Source: Alistipes sp. Marseille-P5061 (GTDB taxonomy: Bacteria > Bacteroidota > Bacteroidia > Bacteroidales > Rikenellaceae). Taken from it: DNA of 64,000 nt. Under the pieces are notes generated by a model. That model saw only the letters and a program-made list of their open reading frames with translations. It was not told where the DNA came from and searched no databases. The first letter of the stretch is position 1. Every line of letters begins with the position of its first letter. Position numbers and translations under genes: made by a program. The stretch is taken from contig NZ_LT985750.1 of the NCBI RefSeq assembly GCF_900290115.1, positions 450,750 to 514,749 on the forward strand. Direction: 5' to 3'. This document shows, piece after piece, positions 54,142 through 62,651 of the stretch.

Positions 54142-54149
54142 CAAATATA
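54142..54149 (-). promoter_or_regulatory. -7 box of the rpmB operon
   Basis: TATATTTG on the minus strand, with a leader of about 35 bases. The nearest TTTG is at 24 bases, too far. Confidence 0.55.
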
Positions 54150-54242
54150 GTCAAAATTCGAGGAATCTGCGCACAAATGTGCGGAATAATTCCTTTTGTT
54201 TTCGCAATACGTTGTTTGTCAGCGTGTTGTGTTTTGCGCCTG

Positions 54243-55526
54243 TCAGGCCTGTTTTTCTGCCTGCGCCTCCGTTTGAGCCGTCTGCTCCTCCTTGTCGAGC
54301 AGCTCGTGGAGCATGCCGATGGCGAAGGCCGAGGCGCGGTCGATAATCTGGCCCCGGTCCGTACCGCACTGCTTCACCACGGCGTAGGTGCCACGGGGGG
54401 TGGCCACGGCCATCCAGACCGTGCCGACCGGCTTCTGGGCCGAGCCGCCCGTCGGGCCAGCGATGCCCGTGGTGGCTACGGCGTAGTCGGCGTGGGCCAG
54501 GCGGCGCACCCCTTCGGCCATGTGGCGGGCAACCTGCTCGCTCACGGCGCCGTAGCGCTCAATCTCCTCGGCGGGAACCCCCAGCACCTCGCTCTTGGCC
54601 CGGTTGCTGTAGGAGACCACGCCGCAGAGGAAGTAGGCCGAGGCGCCCGGCATGGCCGTGAAGCGCGAGGCGATGGCGCCGCCCGTGCAGCTCTCGGCCG
54701 TGGCCAGCGTCAGGCCGCGGCGCGTGAGCGTGTGGTGGACCAGCTCCTGCATCGTCTCCGTCTCGTAGCCCACGATGTATTCGGGGATAATCTTGCGCAG
54801 CTCGTCGAACTGCCGCTCAATCTCCCGGGCCACGGTCTTGCCCTCGACCTCGTAGGCCGACAGGCGCAGCCGTACGGCGCCCGGATTGGGCAGGTAGGCC
54901 AGCTTGAGGTAGGGGGGCAGCGCCTCCTCCCACTTCTCGATGCGCTTGGCGAGCATCGACTCGGCCAGCCCCGCCGTGATGAGCGTACGGTGGACAATCT
55001 GGCGGAGCGAGAAGTGCGCCTTCAGACGCGGCATCACCTCGTCCTGCATCAGGTGCTCCATCTCGAAGGGTACGCCCGGCAGCGAGACGACCACCTTGCC
55101 GCCCCGCTCGAACCACATGCCGGGGGCCGTGCCGTGGGCGTTGAAGAGCACCGTGCAGCACTCGGGTACGAGCGCCTGGCCGCGGTTGAGTTCGTTGAAG
55201 TCGATGCCGCGCGCCTCGAGCATCCGCCGGACGTGCTCCTCGACCGTCGGGTCGACAACCAGCCGACTGTGGAACATCTCGGCGAGGGTCTTCTTCGTGA
55301 TGTCGTCCTTCGTGGGGCCGAGGCCGCCCGTGAGAATCACGATGTCGGACTGGGCGAGGCTGCGCTCGAGCGTTTCGATGATTTGCCGGCGGTCGTCGCC
55401 TATCGAGCACTTCTCGTGCACGACGACACCCGCCGCGTTGAGGTATTTGGCAATGGATACCGAATTGGTGTCCACAATCTGGCCGATGAGAATCTCATCG
55501 CCGATGGTCAGGATGGTGGCTTGCAT
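54243..55526 (-). CDS. cinA: CinA family nicotinamide-nucleotide amidohydrolase
   Basis: 427 residues. N-terminal MoaB-like (COG1058) domain with ILTIGDEILIGQIVDTN and TGGLGPTKDD, an ADP-ribose pyrophosphatase type, and a C-terminal PncC amidase domain with TAESCTGGAIASR and GIAGPTGGS. It recycles NMN-type compounds in NAD metabolism. It starts 9 bases after the pyrD stop, so pyrD-cinA is an operon. The end (DKEEQTAQTEAQAEKQA) is a charged tail beyond the usual domain. Confidence 0.93.
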   Translation of the reverse strand: MQATILTIGDEILIGQIVDTNSVSIAKYLNAAGVVVHEKCSIGDDRRQIIETLERSLAQSDIVILTGGLGPTKDDITKKTLAEMFHSRLVVDPTVEEHVRRMLEARGIDFNELNRGQALVPECCTVLFNAHGTAPGMWFERGGKVVVSLPGVPFEMEHLMQDEVMPRLKAHFSLRQIVHRTLITAGLAESMLAKRIEKWEEALPPYLKLAYLPNPGAVRLRLSAYEVEGKTVAREIERQFDELRKIIPEYIVGYETETMQELVHHTLTRRGLTLATAESCTGGAIASRFTAMPGASAYFLCGVVSYSNRAKSEVLGVPAEEIERYGAVSEQVARHMAEGVRRLAHADYAVATTGIAGPTGGSAQKPVGTVWMAVATPRGTYAVVKQCGTDRGQIIDRASAFAIGMLHELLDKEEQTAQTEAQAEKQA

Positions 55527-55535
55527 GGCTGGAAG

Positions 55536-56594
55536 TTATGATTGCGTCGCCTTCGCCTCGGCGTCGGCGACAAGCATTCGGCAAATCTGTTTGACGAAGC
55601 TTGGACCGTTGTAGATGTAGCCCGTGTAGATTTGCACCAGGTCGGCTCCGGCATCGAGCATCGCCTTCACCTCCTCGGGGGTCATCAGTCCGCCCACGCC
55701 GATGATGGGGTAGGTGCCGCCCGAACGCTGGTGGATGCGTCGTACGATTTCGACGGCGCGGGCCGTTAGCGGGGCGCCGCTCAGGCGTCCGTTGCCGATT
55801 TTGGCGATGGAGGCCGGGCTGGTGTGCAGCTTGCCGCGGCGGTGGGTGCCGTTGGTGGCCACGATGCCGTCGAGCGGCGTCGAGAGGAGGATGTCGGTGA
55901 TTTCGTCGAGGACCTCGTCCGGCATGTCGGGCGAAATCTTCAGCATGATGGGCCGGTACTGGTTCTGGCCGCGGCGGAAGTCGAAGAGGGGGTCGAGGAT
56001 GCGCAGAATCTGCTCGCGCGTGTGGCTCGTCCCCTCGTTGCAGGCGTTGTCGCAGCTGATGTTGACGGTGAAGTAGTCCGCATACTGGTAGAGGTTGCGG
56101 AAGAGCTTCAGGTAGTCCGACGGGGCGTTTTCGGGCGTCGTGCCGGTGTTCTTGCCGATGTTGCAGCCGACGATGACCTCGTCGTGGGGGCGGCGCAGAT
56201 TCTCCTGGACACGCTCCAGCCCCTTGTTGCAGAGACCGACGCGGTTGATGATGGCGTTGTCCTTGGGCAGGCGGAAGACCCGCGGGCGGGGGTTGCCCGT
56301 CTGGGGCTTGGGGGTGACGGTGCCCACCTCGACGAAGCCGAAGCCCAGCGCGGCCAGCTCGCGCACCGCCTCGCCGTTGTGGTCGAAGCCGGCGGCCAGA
56401 CCGACCGGGTTGCGGAACTTGCGGCCGAAGACCTCGCGCTCGAGCGCCGGATGCTCCACGGCATAGCACGTGCGCAGCAGCCAGCGTCCGCCCGGAATCC
56501 GGCCGATGATGCGCAGCAGCAGCAGAACCACGGCGTGGGCTCGTTCGATGCTGAGCGAGAAGAGAATGGGTTTTATGATTCGGCGGTATATCAT
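55536..56594 (-). CDS. pyrD: Dihydroorotate dehydrogenase, class 2-like with Cys active site
   Basis: 352 residues from ATG 56594; a TTG 12 bases earlier is an alternative but lies close to the promoter. N-terminal helices for quinone and membrane contact (about 1-45) and GLAAGFDHNGEA at the flavin site mark class 2. The catalytic base is expected to be Ser in class 2 (NISSPN); here residues 178-183 read NISCDN, with Cys181 as in class 1 enzymes. The orotate-binding Asn residues are kept. It oxidises dihydroorotate in pyrimidine synthesis. Operon with cinA. Confidence 0.9.
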   Translation of the reverse strand: MIYRRIIKPILFSLSIERAHAVVLLLLRIIGRIPGGRWLLRTCYAVEHPALEREVFGRKFRNPVGLAAGFDHNGEAVRELAALGFGFVEVGTVTPKPQTGNPRPRVFRLPKDNAIINRVGLCNKGLERVQENLRRPHDEVIVGCNIGKNTGTTPENAPSDYLKLFRNLYQYADYFTVNISCDNACNEGTSHTREQILRILDPLFDFRRGQNQYRPIMLKISPDMPDEVLDEITDILLSTPLDGIVATNGTHRRGKLHTSPASIAKIGNGRLSGAPLTARAVEIVRRIHQRSGGTYPIIGVGGLMTPEEVKAMLDAGADLVQIYTGYIYNGPSFVKQICRMLVADAEAKATQS

Positions 56595-56614
56595 GCCTCG
56601 TTTCAATATGGCCC

Positions 56615-56622
56615 CAAAGATA
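56615..56622 (-). promoter_or_regulatory. -7 box of pyrD-cinA
   Basis: TATCTTTG on the minus strand, about 20 bases before ATG 56594. The -33 position is not conserved. Confidence 0.55.
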
Positions 56623-56655
56623 GGAAAAAAAGCCGGATGTCGTATGTTTTTCCCC

Positions 56656-57654
56656 TCAGAAGTATTCGCGGCGGTAGGGGTAGTGGTCGCGCAGCTGTTC
56701 GAACTCCCCGCGGTGGCCCTTCAGATAGCGGCTTTCGGCCTCGATGTCGAAGGCGTCGCGGATGGTGCGTCCGAGCTCCTCCCACGAGATGGGGCGCGGA
56801 CGGGAGGGGGTAACCGACGGGGGGTACCACCCCTCGAGCGGAAGGCGGAAGGCGCGGGCTACGGCCGCGACGGCCGCCGCCGTGGCATTGGCCTTGCCCT
56901 GCTCGGTGTAGCCGGCGATGTGGGGGGTGGCCAGCAGCGCCCGGTCGAGCAGCGCGGGTGCGATGTCGGGCTCGTGCTCCCAGACATCCAGCACGAAGGG
57001 GTGGCCGCTCTCGAGCAGCGCCTGTCCGTCGACCACCTCGCCGCGCGAGGAGTTCATCACCACGGCGCCGGGCTTCATGCGCGCAAAGAGGGCGGCCGAG
57101 CCCATGCCGCGCGTCGAGGCGTCGAGCGGCGTGTGGAAGGTGAGCAGGTCGGCCTGCTCGGCCACCTGCTCGAGCGGAAGGAATCCGAGCCGTTCGCGCT
57201 CCTCGCGCGGAGGGTCGCAGCAGACCACGCGGAAGCCCCACCGGCGGGCATACTCGCTGACGAGCGACCCCACGTGTCCCACGCCGACTACGCCGAGCGT
57301 TCGTTCGGCGGGGCTCCACCCCTGCTCGCGGGAGAGGTAGTGCAGCACCGCTCCGGCCCACTGCAGTACGCCCCGCGCGTTGCAGCCGGCGGCCGTCGCC
57401 ACGCCGATGCCGCGCCGGCGGCAGTACTCCAGGTCGATGTGGTCGAAGCCGATGGTTGCCGTGGCGATGAAGCCGACGCGCGAGCCGTCAAGCAGCGCCG
57501 CATTGCAGCGCGTGCGGGTACGGATAATGAGGGCGTCGGCGTCGCGGACGTCGGCGGCCGTGATGACGGCTCCGGGGAGCCGGCGCACCTTGGCCCAGGA
57601 GTCGAGGACCCCTTCGAGGAAGGGGATGGCGCTGTCGGCGATGATTTTCAGCAT
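56656..57654 (-). CDS. pdxB: 4-phosphoerythronate dehydrogenase
   Basis: 332 residues. D-2-hydroxyacid dehydrogenase of the vitamin B6 (pyridoxal phosphate) pathway. The Rossmann motif is VVGVGHVGS; the substrate loop and catalytic residues lie in VMNSSRGEVVD, WEHEPDI and TPHIAGYTEQGKANAT, the last being the PdxB-specific stretch that separates it from other dehydrogenases. The protein is slightly shorter than E. coli PdxB (378), lacking part of the C-terminal dimerisation domain. Divergent from the agmatinase-family gene. Confidence 0.9.
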   Translation of the reverse strand: MLKIIADSAIPFLEGVLDSWAKVRRLPGAVITAADVRDADALIIRTRTRCNAALLDGSRVGFIATATIGFDHIDLEYCRRRGIGVATAAGCNARGVLQWAGAVLHYLSREQGWSPAERTLGVVGVGHVGSLVSEYARRWGFRVVCCDPPREERERLGFLPLEQVAEQADLLTFHTPLDASTRGMGSAALFARMKPGAVVMNSSRGEVVDGQALLESGHPFVLDVWEHEPDIAPALLDRALLATPHIAGYTEQGKANATAAAVAAVARAFRLPLEGWYPPSVTPSRPRPISWEELGRTIRDAFDIEAESRYLKGHRGEFEQLRDHYPYRREYF

Positions 57655-57683
57655 GGTGGTCTGTTTTGCGGTAAAAATCGGAG

Positions 57684-57691
57684 CAAAGTTA
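57684..57691 (-). promoter_or_regulatory. -7 box of pdxB
   Basis: TAACTTTG on the minus strand. It overlaps the -33 element of the divergent promoter at 57689-57719, so the two may exclude each other. Confidence 0.6.
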
Positions 57692-57719
57692 GATAAAAAA
57701 TAAAATTTGTGTACTTTTG
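57689..57719 (+). promoter_or_regulatory. Promoter of the agmatinase-family gene
   Basis: TTAG (57689-57692), 19 bases, TACTTTTG (57712-57719), 22 bases before ATG 57742. Confidence 0.68.
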
Positions 57720-57741
57720 TTCCTTAAAACACGTTTCGTAT

Positions 57742-58791
57742 ATGGATTTGAAAGCGTTCGACCCCGATGGGGTCGGTGTGGATACGGGGACCTATTTCGG
57801 CTTCCCGTTCGAGCCCGAGGAGGCGGAGCTGGTGCTCATCTCGGCACCGTGGGACGTGACGGTCTCCTACGGCGCAGGGGCGGCCTATGCCCCCGATGCC
57901 ATCATCGAGGCCTCGACGCAGCTCGACTTCCACGACCCGCTGGCCCCGGGCCAGTGGCGGCGCGGCATCGCCACGGCCGACGTGGACTATGCGCTGCAGG
58001 AGCAGTCGCAGCGGCTGCGCGCCGATGCGGCCCGCATCATCGAACACCTCGAGGAGGGGGGTGACCCCTCCGACGAGTCGGTGGTACGCAAGTTGCGTCG
58101 GGTGAACGAGGGGTGTGCCGCCATGAACGCCAACATCCGCCGGCAGGCGCGTCGCTGGCTCGAAGCCGGCAAGCTCGTGGGGCTGGTCGGCGGCGACCAC
58201 TCGACCCCCTACGGTCTGTTGCGGGCGCTGGGCGAACGCCATGAAGCCTTCGGCATCCTCCACATCGATGCCCACCGCGACCTGCGCGAGGCCTACGAGG
58301 GGTTCGAGTACTCCCACGCTTCGGTGATGTACAACGTCCTGCGCGACGTGCCCCAGGTGACGCGTCTGGTGCAGGTGGCCGTGCGCGACTTCTCGGAGCG
58401 CGAGGCGCAGCTGGCCGAGCGGTCGGAGCGCGTGGTGAGCTTCGAGGACGGAGCCCTCGCGGCGGCCGGCTTCGAGGGGGTGAGCTGGGGCGAGCAGTGC
58501 CGCCGCATCGTCGAGGCGCTGCCGCAGCTCGTCTACGTGAGCTTCGACATCGACGGCCTGTCGTTCGACAACTGCCCCGATACGGGAACGCCCGTCAACG
58601 GAGGGCTCTCGTTCAACCAGGCCATCTATCTGCTCGACGTGCTGGTCCGCTCGGGCCGCCGCATCGTGGGATTCGACGTGGTGGAGGTGGTGCCCCGCAC
58701 CGAGGTGCGCATCAACGCTATTACGGGGGCCCGCGTGCTCTGGAAGCTCTGCGGGCAGACCCTCAAGTCGAACCCCGCCGTGGAGCGGTAG
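57742..58791 (+). CDS. Agmatinase/arginase family ureohydrolase
   Basis: 349 residues from ATG 57742 (MDLKAFDPDGVGVDTGTY). Ureohydrolase fold with two Mn sites: GGDHS, the HIDAHRD motif, and SFDIDGLS followed by PDTGTPV. All expected metal ligands are visible. Agmatinase, formimidoylglutamase and guanidinobutyrase are all possible; the substrate loop does not settle it. Monocistronic with its own promoter, overlapping that of pdxB. Confidence 0.88.
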   Translation: MDLKAFDPDGVGVDTGTYFGFPFEPEEAELVLISAPWDVTVSYGAGAAYAPDAIIEASTQLDFHDPLAPGQWRRGIATADVDYALQEQSQRLRADAARIIEHLEEGGDPSDESVVRKLRRVNEGCAAMNANIRRQARRWLEAGKLVGLVGGDHSTPYGLLRALGERHEAFGILHIDAHRDLREAYEGFEYSHASVMYNVLRDVPQVTRLVQVAVRDFSEREAQLAERSERVVSFEDGALAAAGFEGVSWGEQCRRIVEALPQLVYVSFDIDGLSFDNCPDTGTPVNGGLSFNQAIYLLDVLVRSGRRIVGFDVVEVVPRTEVRINAITGARVLWKLCGQTLKSNPAVER

Positions 58792-58973
58792 GCTTTGCGG
58801 CGCCGGGGGGCTCCCGTGGCGGAGGCAACCGGTGTTGACCGTTGGCAAAGGGGACGTCCCGGGCTGCACCCGGCCGCGGAGCCGAAGGAGGGTGCAGAGC
58901 CGGGCGAGCGGTCGCTGCCGTTGGGCGGGCAGGTCGCAAAATCACCCGAAAACGATAAACGCAACTTTTGGAT

Positions 58974-60362
58974 ATGCGAATTTTTCTCAAATACGGATGG
59001 GTGCGCCGGCGCCATCAGCTAGGGCTGCGGGGCCGTCGTTTCATGGAGGCGCCCTGGGCGGGCGGCGTAGTGCTGCTCGTCTGCGTCGGAATTGCCATGC
59101 TGCTGGCCAACCTTCCCCTCACGGCGGAGTACTACCACCATCTGCTGCAGACCGACCTCTCGCTGGCGGTCCACAGCCCCGACGGGGTCATCGACTGGGT
59201 CTATCCGCGCGGCATGACCGTCGAGAAGCTGATTAACGACGGCCTGATGGTCATCTTCTTCTTCTCGGTCGGCCTCGAAATCAAGCGCGAAATCATCTCG
59301 GGGCAGCTCTCGACGCTCCGCAAGGCGATTCTTCCGGTGCTGGGCGCCGCCGGTGGCATGGCGGCTCCGGCGCTGATTTACCTCCTCTTCAACCACGGGG
59401 GCGTGGCGGCCAATGGCTGGGGTATCCCCACGGCCACCGACATCGCCTTCGCCATCGGCATCCTCTCGATGCTGGGGCGCCGGGTCCCCGTTTCGCTGAA
59501 GGTCTTCCTCACGGCGCTCGCCATCGCCGACGACCTGGGGGCGATTCTGGTCATCGCCTTCTTCTACGGCGAGAAGGTGCGGCTGGGCTTCCTGCTTCTG
59601 GCCGTCGCCATCATGCTCTTCGTCTACTGGATGAAGCGGCTGGGGGAGACGCGTCTGATGTACTACCTCGTGCCGGCCGTCATCGTCTGGAGCCTCTTCT
59701 ACTACTCGGGCGTGCACTCGACCATCTCGGGTGTGGCGATGGCGATGCTCATCCCCGACCGGCCGCGCTACGGCCGCGCCTACTTCGTGCGCAAGATGCG
59801 GTCGCTGAGGACCGTGCTCTTCATGTCCGAGGCCTCCGGCGACGAATTCCCCAACTCGGAGCAGCGCTACTACATGAGGCAGATGCGCCACGTGGCGGCC
59901 AACTCGGTGGGGCTGAGCCACCGGCTCGAACATGCGCTGAGCCCCTACGTGACCTTCCTCATCATGCCCATCTTCGCGCTGGCCAACGCTGGCGTGCCTG
60001 TCTCGGTGGAGTACCTCGACATCTTCGCCGCCTCGCCCGATGCGGGGGCCGTGGGGCTGGGCGTCTTCTTCGGCCTGCTGGTGGGCAAGCCGCTCGGCAT
60101 CTTCCTGGCCAGCTGGGGCGCCGTGAAGTCGGGGCTGGCCACCATGCCCGAGGGGGCTTCGTGGCGGATGCTGCTGGCCGTGGCCTGCCTGGGCGGAATC
60201 GGCTTCACGATGTCGCTCTTCGTCGATTCGCTCGCCTTTACCAACCTGGAACTTGTCGACCGCGGCAAAATCGCCATCCTGATGGGGTCGACGGCTGCCG
60301 CCATTCTGGGCAGCCTGCTCATCCTGCTCTTCTCGGCGCACGGAAAGCAGCGGACGGCATAG
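58974..60362 (+). CDS. nhaA: Na+/H+ antiporter NhaA
   Basis: 462 residues from ATG 58974. Eleven or twelve membrane segments. The ion-binding aspartate pair is in ALAIADDLGAILV, TDIAFAIGIL is conserved, and GGIGFTMSLF is the C-terminal signature. It exchanges sodium for protons across the inner membrane in pH and salt stress. The central loop (about 270-320, VRKMRSLRTVLFMSEASGDEFPNSEQRYY) is longer than in E. coli NhaA (388 residues), accounting for the extra length. Confidence 0.94.
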   Translation: MRIFLKYGWVRRRHQLGLRGRRFMEAPWAGGVVLLVCVGIAMLLANLPLTAEYYHHLLQTDLSLAVHSPDGVIDWVYPRGMTVEKLINDGLMVIFFFSVGLEIKREIISGQLSTLRKAILPVLGAAGGMAAPALIYLLFNHGGVAANGWGIPTATDIAFAIGILSMLGRRVPVSLKVFLTALAIADDLGAILVIAFFYGEKVRLGFLLLAVAIMLFVYWMKRLGETRLMYYLVPAVIVWSLFYYSGVHSTISGVAMAMLIPDRPRYGRAYFVRKMRSLRTVLFMSEASGDEFPNSEQRYYMRQMRHVAANSVGLSHRLEHALSPYVTFLIMPIFALANAGVPVSVEYLDIFAASPDAGAVGLGVFFGLLVGKPLGIFLASWGAVKSGLATMPEGASWRMLLAVACLGGIGFTMSLFVDSLAFTNLELVDRGKIAILMGSTAAAILGSLLILLFSAHGKQRTA

Positions 60363-60418
60363 GAATGCACAACTACGACATAATATAAAGGGTGTACGCC
60401 CGTTTCGATAACGGAAAA

Positions 60419-61129
60419 ATGAAGAAAACTTTAGTGATTGCACTGGCGGCGCTTGCTCTGGCCGCCTGCTCGAAAAACAAGGGCGGCAGCGTGAAGCTGC
60501 ACAACGACCTCGACTCGGTGGCCTATGTCATCGGCATGAACGTGGGGATGAACCTGATGCGGATGGACTCGACGCTCAACGTCGAGGCCGTATGCCAGGG
60601 TATCCGCGACCACTTCCGCGGCAAGACGCGGCTGACGGCCGACGAGGCGGAGACCTTCTTCCTGAGCTATGTCAACTATGCGCTGCCCGAGAAGGCGCGC
60701 GCCTACGAGGAGCAGTTCCTCGAGGATATCCGCAAGTCGAACCGCGCCTACGCCCGGACCACTTCGGGTGTGACCTATACGGTCGAGGATGTGGGCGATG
60801 CCGAGCGTACGCCCGTCAACGAGCGCGATTCGGTGGTGTTCCGCTACCTGCTGCGCACGGCCGACGGCGAGGAGCTCTACTCCTCCTACGAGCGGGGCGA
60901 TACGGTGCGCACCGAGCTGCGCGACCTGACCGAGGGCCTGAGCGAGAGCCTGAAGCTGCTGGGCGAGGGGGGCCGCATCAAGGCGTGGATGCCCTCGTCG
61001 GCCGCCTACGGAGCCGCGGGGTGCGACTCGCTGGGCGTGAAGCCCAACCAGACGCTCTACTACGAAATCGAGCTTCTGAAGGTCGACCGCTACGCCAATC
61101 GGATGCGCCGTTCGAATTTAAACCGTTAA
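60419..61129 (+). CDS. FKBP-type peptidyl-prolyl isomerase lipoprotein
   Basis: 236 residues from ATG 60419 (MKKTLVIALAALALAACSKN, lipobox Cys17). FKBP_N-like segment (DLDSVAYVIGMNVGMNLMRM) as in FkpA/Mip proteins, then an FKBP domain (TYTVEDVGDAERTPV to YYEIELLKVDR). It folds proteins in the envelope. The FKBP part is reduced in its middle loop. It lies 84 bases upstream of a larger FKBP protein. Confidence 0.85.
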   Translation: MKKTLVIALAALALAACSKNKGGSVKLHNDLDSVAYVIGMNVGMNLMRMDSTLNVEAVCQGIRDHFRGKTRLTADEAETFFLSYVNYALPEKARAYEEQFLEDIRKSNRAYARTTSGVTYTVEDVGDAERTPVNERDSVVFRYLLRTADGEELYSSYERGDTVRTELRDLTEGLSESLKLLGEGGRIKAWMPSSAAYGAAGCDSLGVKPNQTLYYEIELLKVDRYANRMRRSNLNR

Positions 61130-61155
61130 TGTGAACCGTTGTGCCGATATTTTTA

Positions 61156-61163
61156 TAACTTTG
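61156..61163 (+). promoter_or_regulatory. -7 box of the second FKBP gene
   Basis: TAACTTTG, with a leader of about 50 bases to ATG 61214. The -33 position reads GAAC. Confidence 0.5.
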
Positions 61164-61213
61164 CGCGCGGATGTAAACAGGATACAGTTGAAAAACGATA
61201 ATACGTACAAATC

Positions 61214-62341
61214 ATGAAAAAGACCATTTTTGCAGCAGCGCTTGCCGGCGCTGCGATGCTCGTTGCGTGCGGCGGAGACAAAAGCGGCGTAACGATGGGC
61301 AGCCTGTCGGAGTTCGACTCGCTGTCGTATGCTCTGGGTGCCAACATCGGCCTGGGCATGAAGTACCAGCTGCGCGACGTTCCGTTCGACTACAAGGCCC
61401 TCGACAAGGCGCTTCAGGAGAGCGCGCTGGGCAAGTCGTCGCTCAGCCACGACGATGCCATCAAGCAGCTGCAGACCTACTTCATGGAGAAACGCCCCGA
61501 GCGCATGCAGGCCATTGCCAAGGAGCGTGCCAAGGCCGACAGCATCCGTCTGGCCGGGGGCGATTCGACGAAGGTCGAGTATCCCGACGCCGACCCCTCG
61601 ATGTTCGAGAGCGAGGAGGAGCGCACCGAGATTTCGTACGCCTTCGGTAACGACATCGGCTTCAACATCAAGGAGAGCAAGCTCCCCATCCAGCTGGTTT
61701 GGATTTCGGAGGCGATGCAGAACGTGCGTGACGACAACGCCAAGATGACCGAGGAAGAGGTGGGCCGCTACCTGCAGTACTACTTCATGGTAAAGCGTCC
61801 GGCCGAGAACAAGGCCGCTTCGGAGCAGTGGCTCTCCGAGATTGAGAAGAAGTCGGGCGTCCAGAAGACCGAGTCGGGCCTGCTCTACAAGGTGGAGAAG
61901 ATGGGCGACGAAACGGTCATGCCCAAGGACTCGCGCGACGTGGTGAAGGTGCAGTACACGGGCCGCAAGCGCAACGGTGAGGTCTTCGACTCGTCGATTT
62001 TCGAGAACCTTCCCGCCGAGCGTCAGGAGATGCTCAAGAAGCGCAATCCGGACTCCTATGACAAGAACGTGCCCGTTGAGTTCGCGCTCAACCGTGTGAT
62101 TCCCGGCTGGACCGAGGGTATGAAGCTCGTGGGCAAGGGCGGCAAAATCCATCTGTGGATTCCCTCCGACCTGGCATACGGTCCCCGCGGCATGGGTCGT
62201 GAAATCGAGGGCAACGAGGCACTCGAGTTCGAGGTGGAGCTCATCGACGTGAAGCCCTACGTGGCTCCCGCTCCGGTGGATTCGCTCAAGAACGACTCGC
62301 TCAAGATGGATGTGAAGCCCGCAGCCGTAGGGAAGAGATAA
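61214..62341 (+). CDS. FKBP-type peptidyl-prolyl isomerase lipoprotein with two FKBP_N repeats
   Basis: 375 residues. Lipoprotein signal (MKKTIFAAALAGAAMLVACGGDKS, Cys19). Two FKBP_N-type segments in tandem (FDSLSYALGANIGLGMKYQL near 35 and EISYAFGNDIGFNIKESKL near 140), each followed by a helical region, then an FKBP domain (VVKVQYTGRKRNGEVFDSS, then GWTEGMKLVGKGGKIHLWIP and SDLAYGPRG). The duplication of the dimerisation region is unusual. A short Asp/Ser-rich tail ends the protein. Confidence 0.9.
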   Translation: MKKTIFAAALAGAAMLVACGGDKSGVTMGSLSEFDSLSYALGANIGLGMKYQLRDVPFDYKALDKALQESALGKSSLSHDDAIKQLQTYFMEKRPERMQAIAKERAKADSIRLAGGDSTKVEYPDADPSMFESEEERTEISYAFGNDIGFNIKESKLPIQLVWISEAMQNVRDDNAKMTEEEVGRYLQYYFMVKRPAENKAASEQWLSEIEKKSGVQKTESGLLYKVEKMGDETVMPKDSRDVVKVQYTGRKRNGEVFDSSIFENLPAERQEMLKKRNPDSYDKNVPVEFALNRVIPGWTEGMKLVGKGGKIHLWIPSDLAYGPRGMGREIEGNEALEFEVELIDVKPYVAPAPVDSLKNDSLKMDVKPAAVGKR

Positions 62342-62389
62342 CGGACGGATGAAGGTCCGGAACCCGCTGTCGGTTCCGCAAGAAGACGA

Positions 62390-62422
62390 GGGTCGCTCCC
62401 GTGAGGGGGCGACCCTTTTTTT
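62390..62422 (+). terminator. Terminator of the second FKBP gene
   Basis: GGGTCGCTCCC (62390-62400) pairs with GGGGGCGACCC (62405-62415) with one G-U pair, then TTTTTTT. Confidence 0.85.
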
Positions 62423-62572
62423 GCCGGCGGCCGAACGGTTGGGAGGAAGTTGCGGAGGGACTTCGGAATTGGTCGAACGGTGCGGAAGGTGGCCTGAGGC
62501 AGGCATTGGGGAGATGTTGAACGGTGTGGAGGGTGAGCAGCGGGCGGCCTCCGGTGCCGACCGCTGCCCACG

Positions 62573-62610
62573 AAAAAAGCCCCGCGAAGCTGGCTTCGTC
62601 GGGGCTTTTT
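62573..62610 (-). terminator. Terminator of the DUF3127 gene, bidirectional
   Basis: AAAAAAGCCCCGCGAAGC (62573-62590) pairs with GCTTCGTCGGGGCTTTTT (62593-62610) with one bulge. The gap 62423-62572 holds no gene. Confidence 0.82.
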
Positions 62611-62651
62611 CGTCGTGTGTCGGTTGCGGTGCGCTGCAGATGCGCTGCGGC

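Noticed and set aside
56595..56606. TTG start of pyrD at 56606
   Set aside because: ATG 56594 is available, and the -7 box at 56615-56622 would leave almost no leader for the TTG start.
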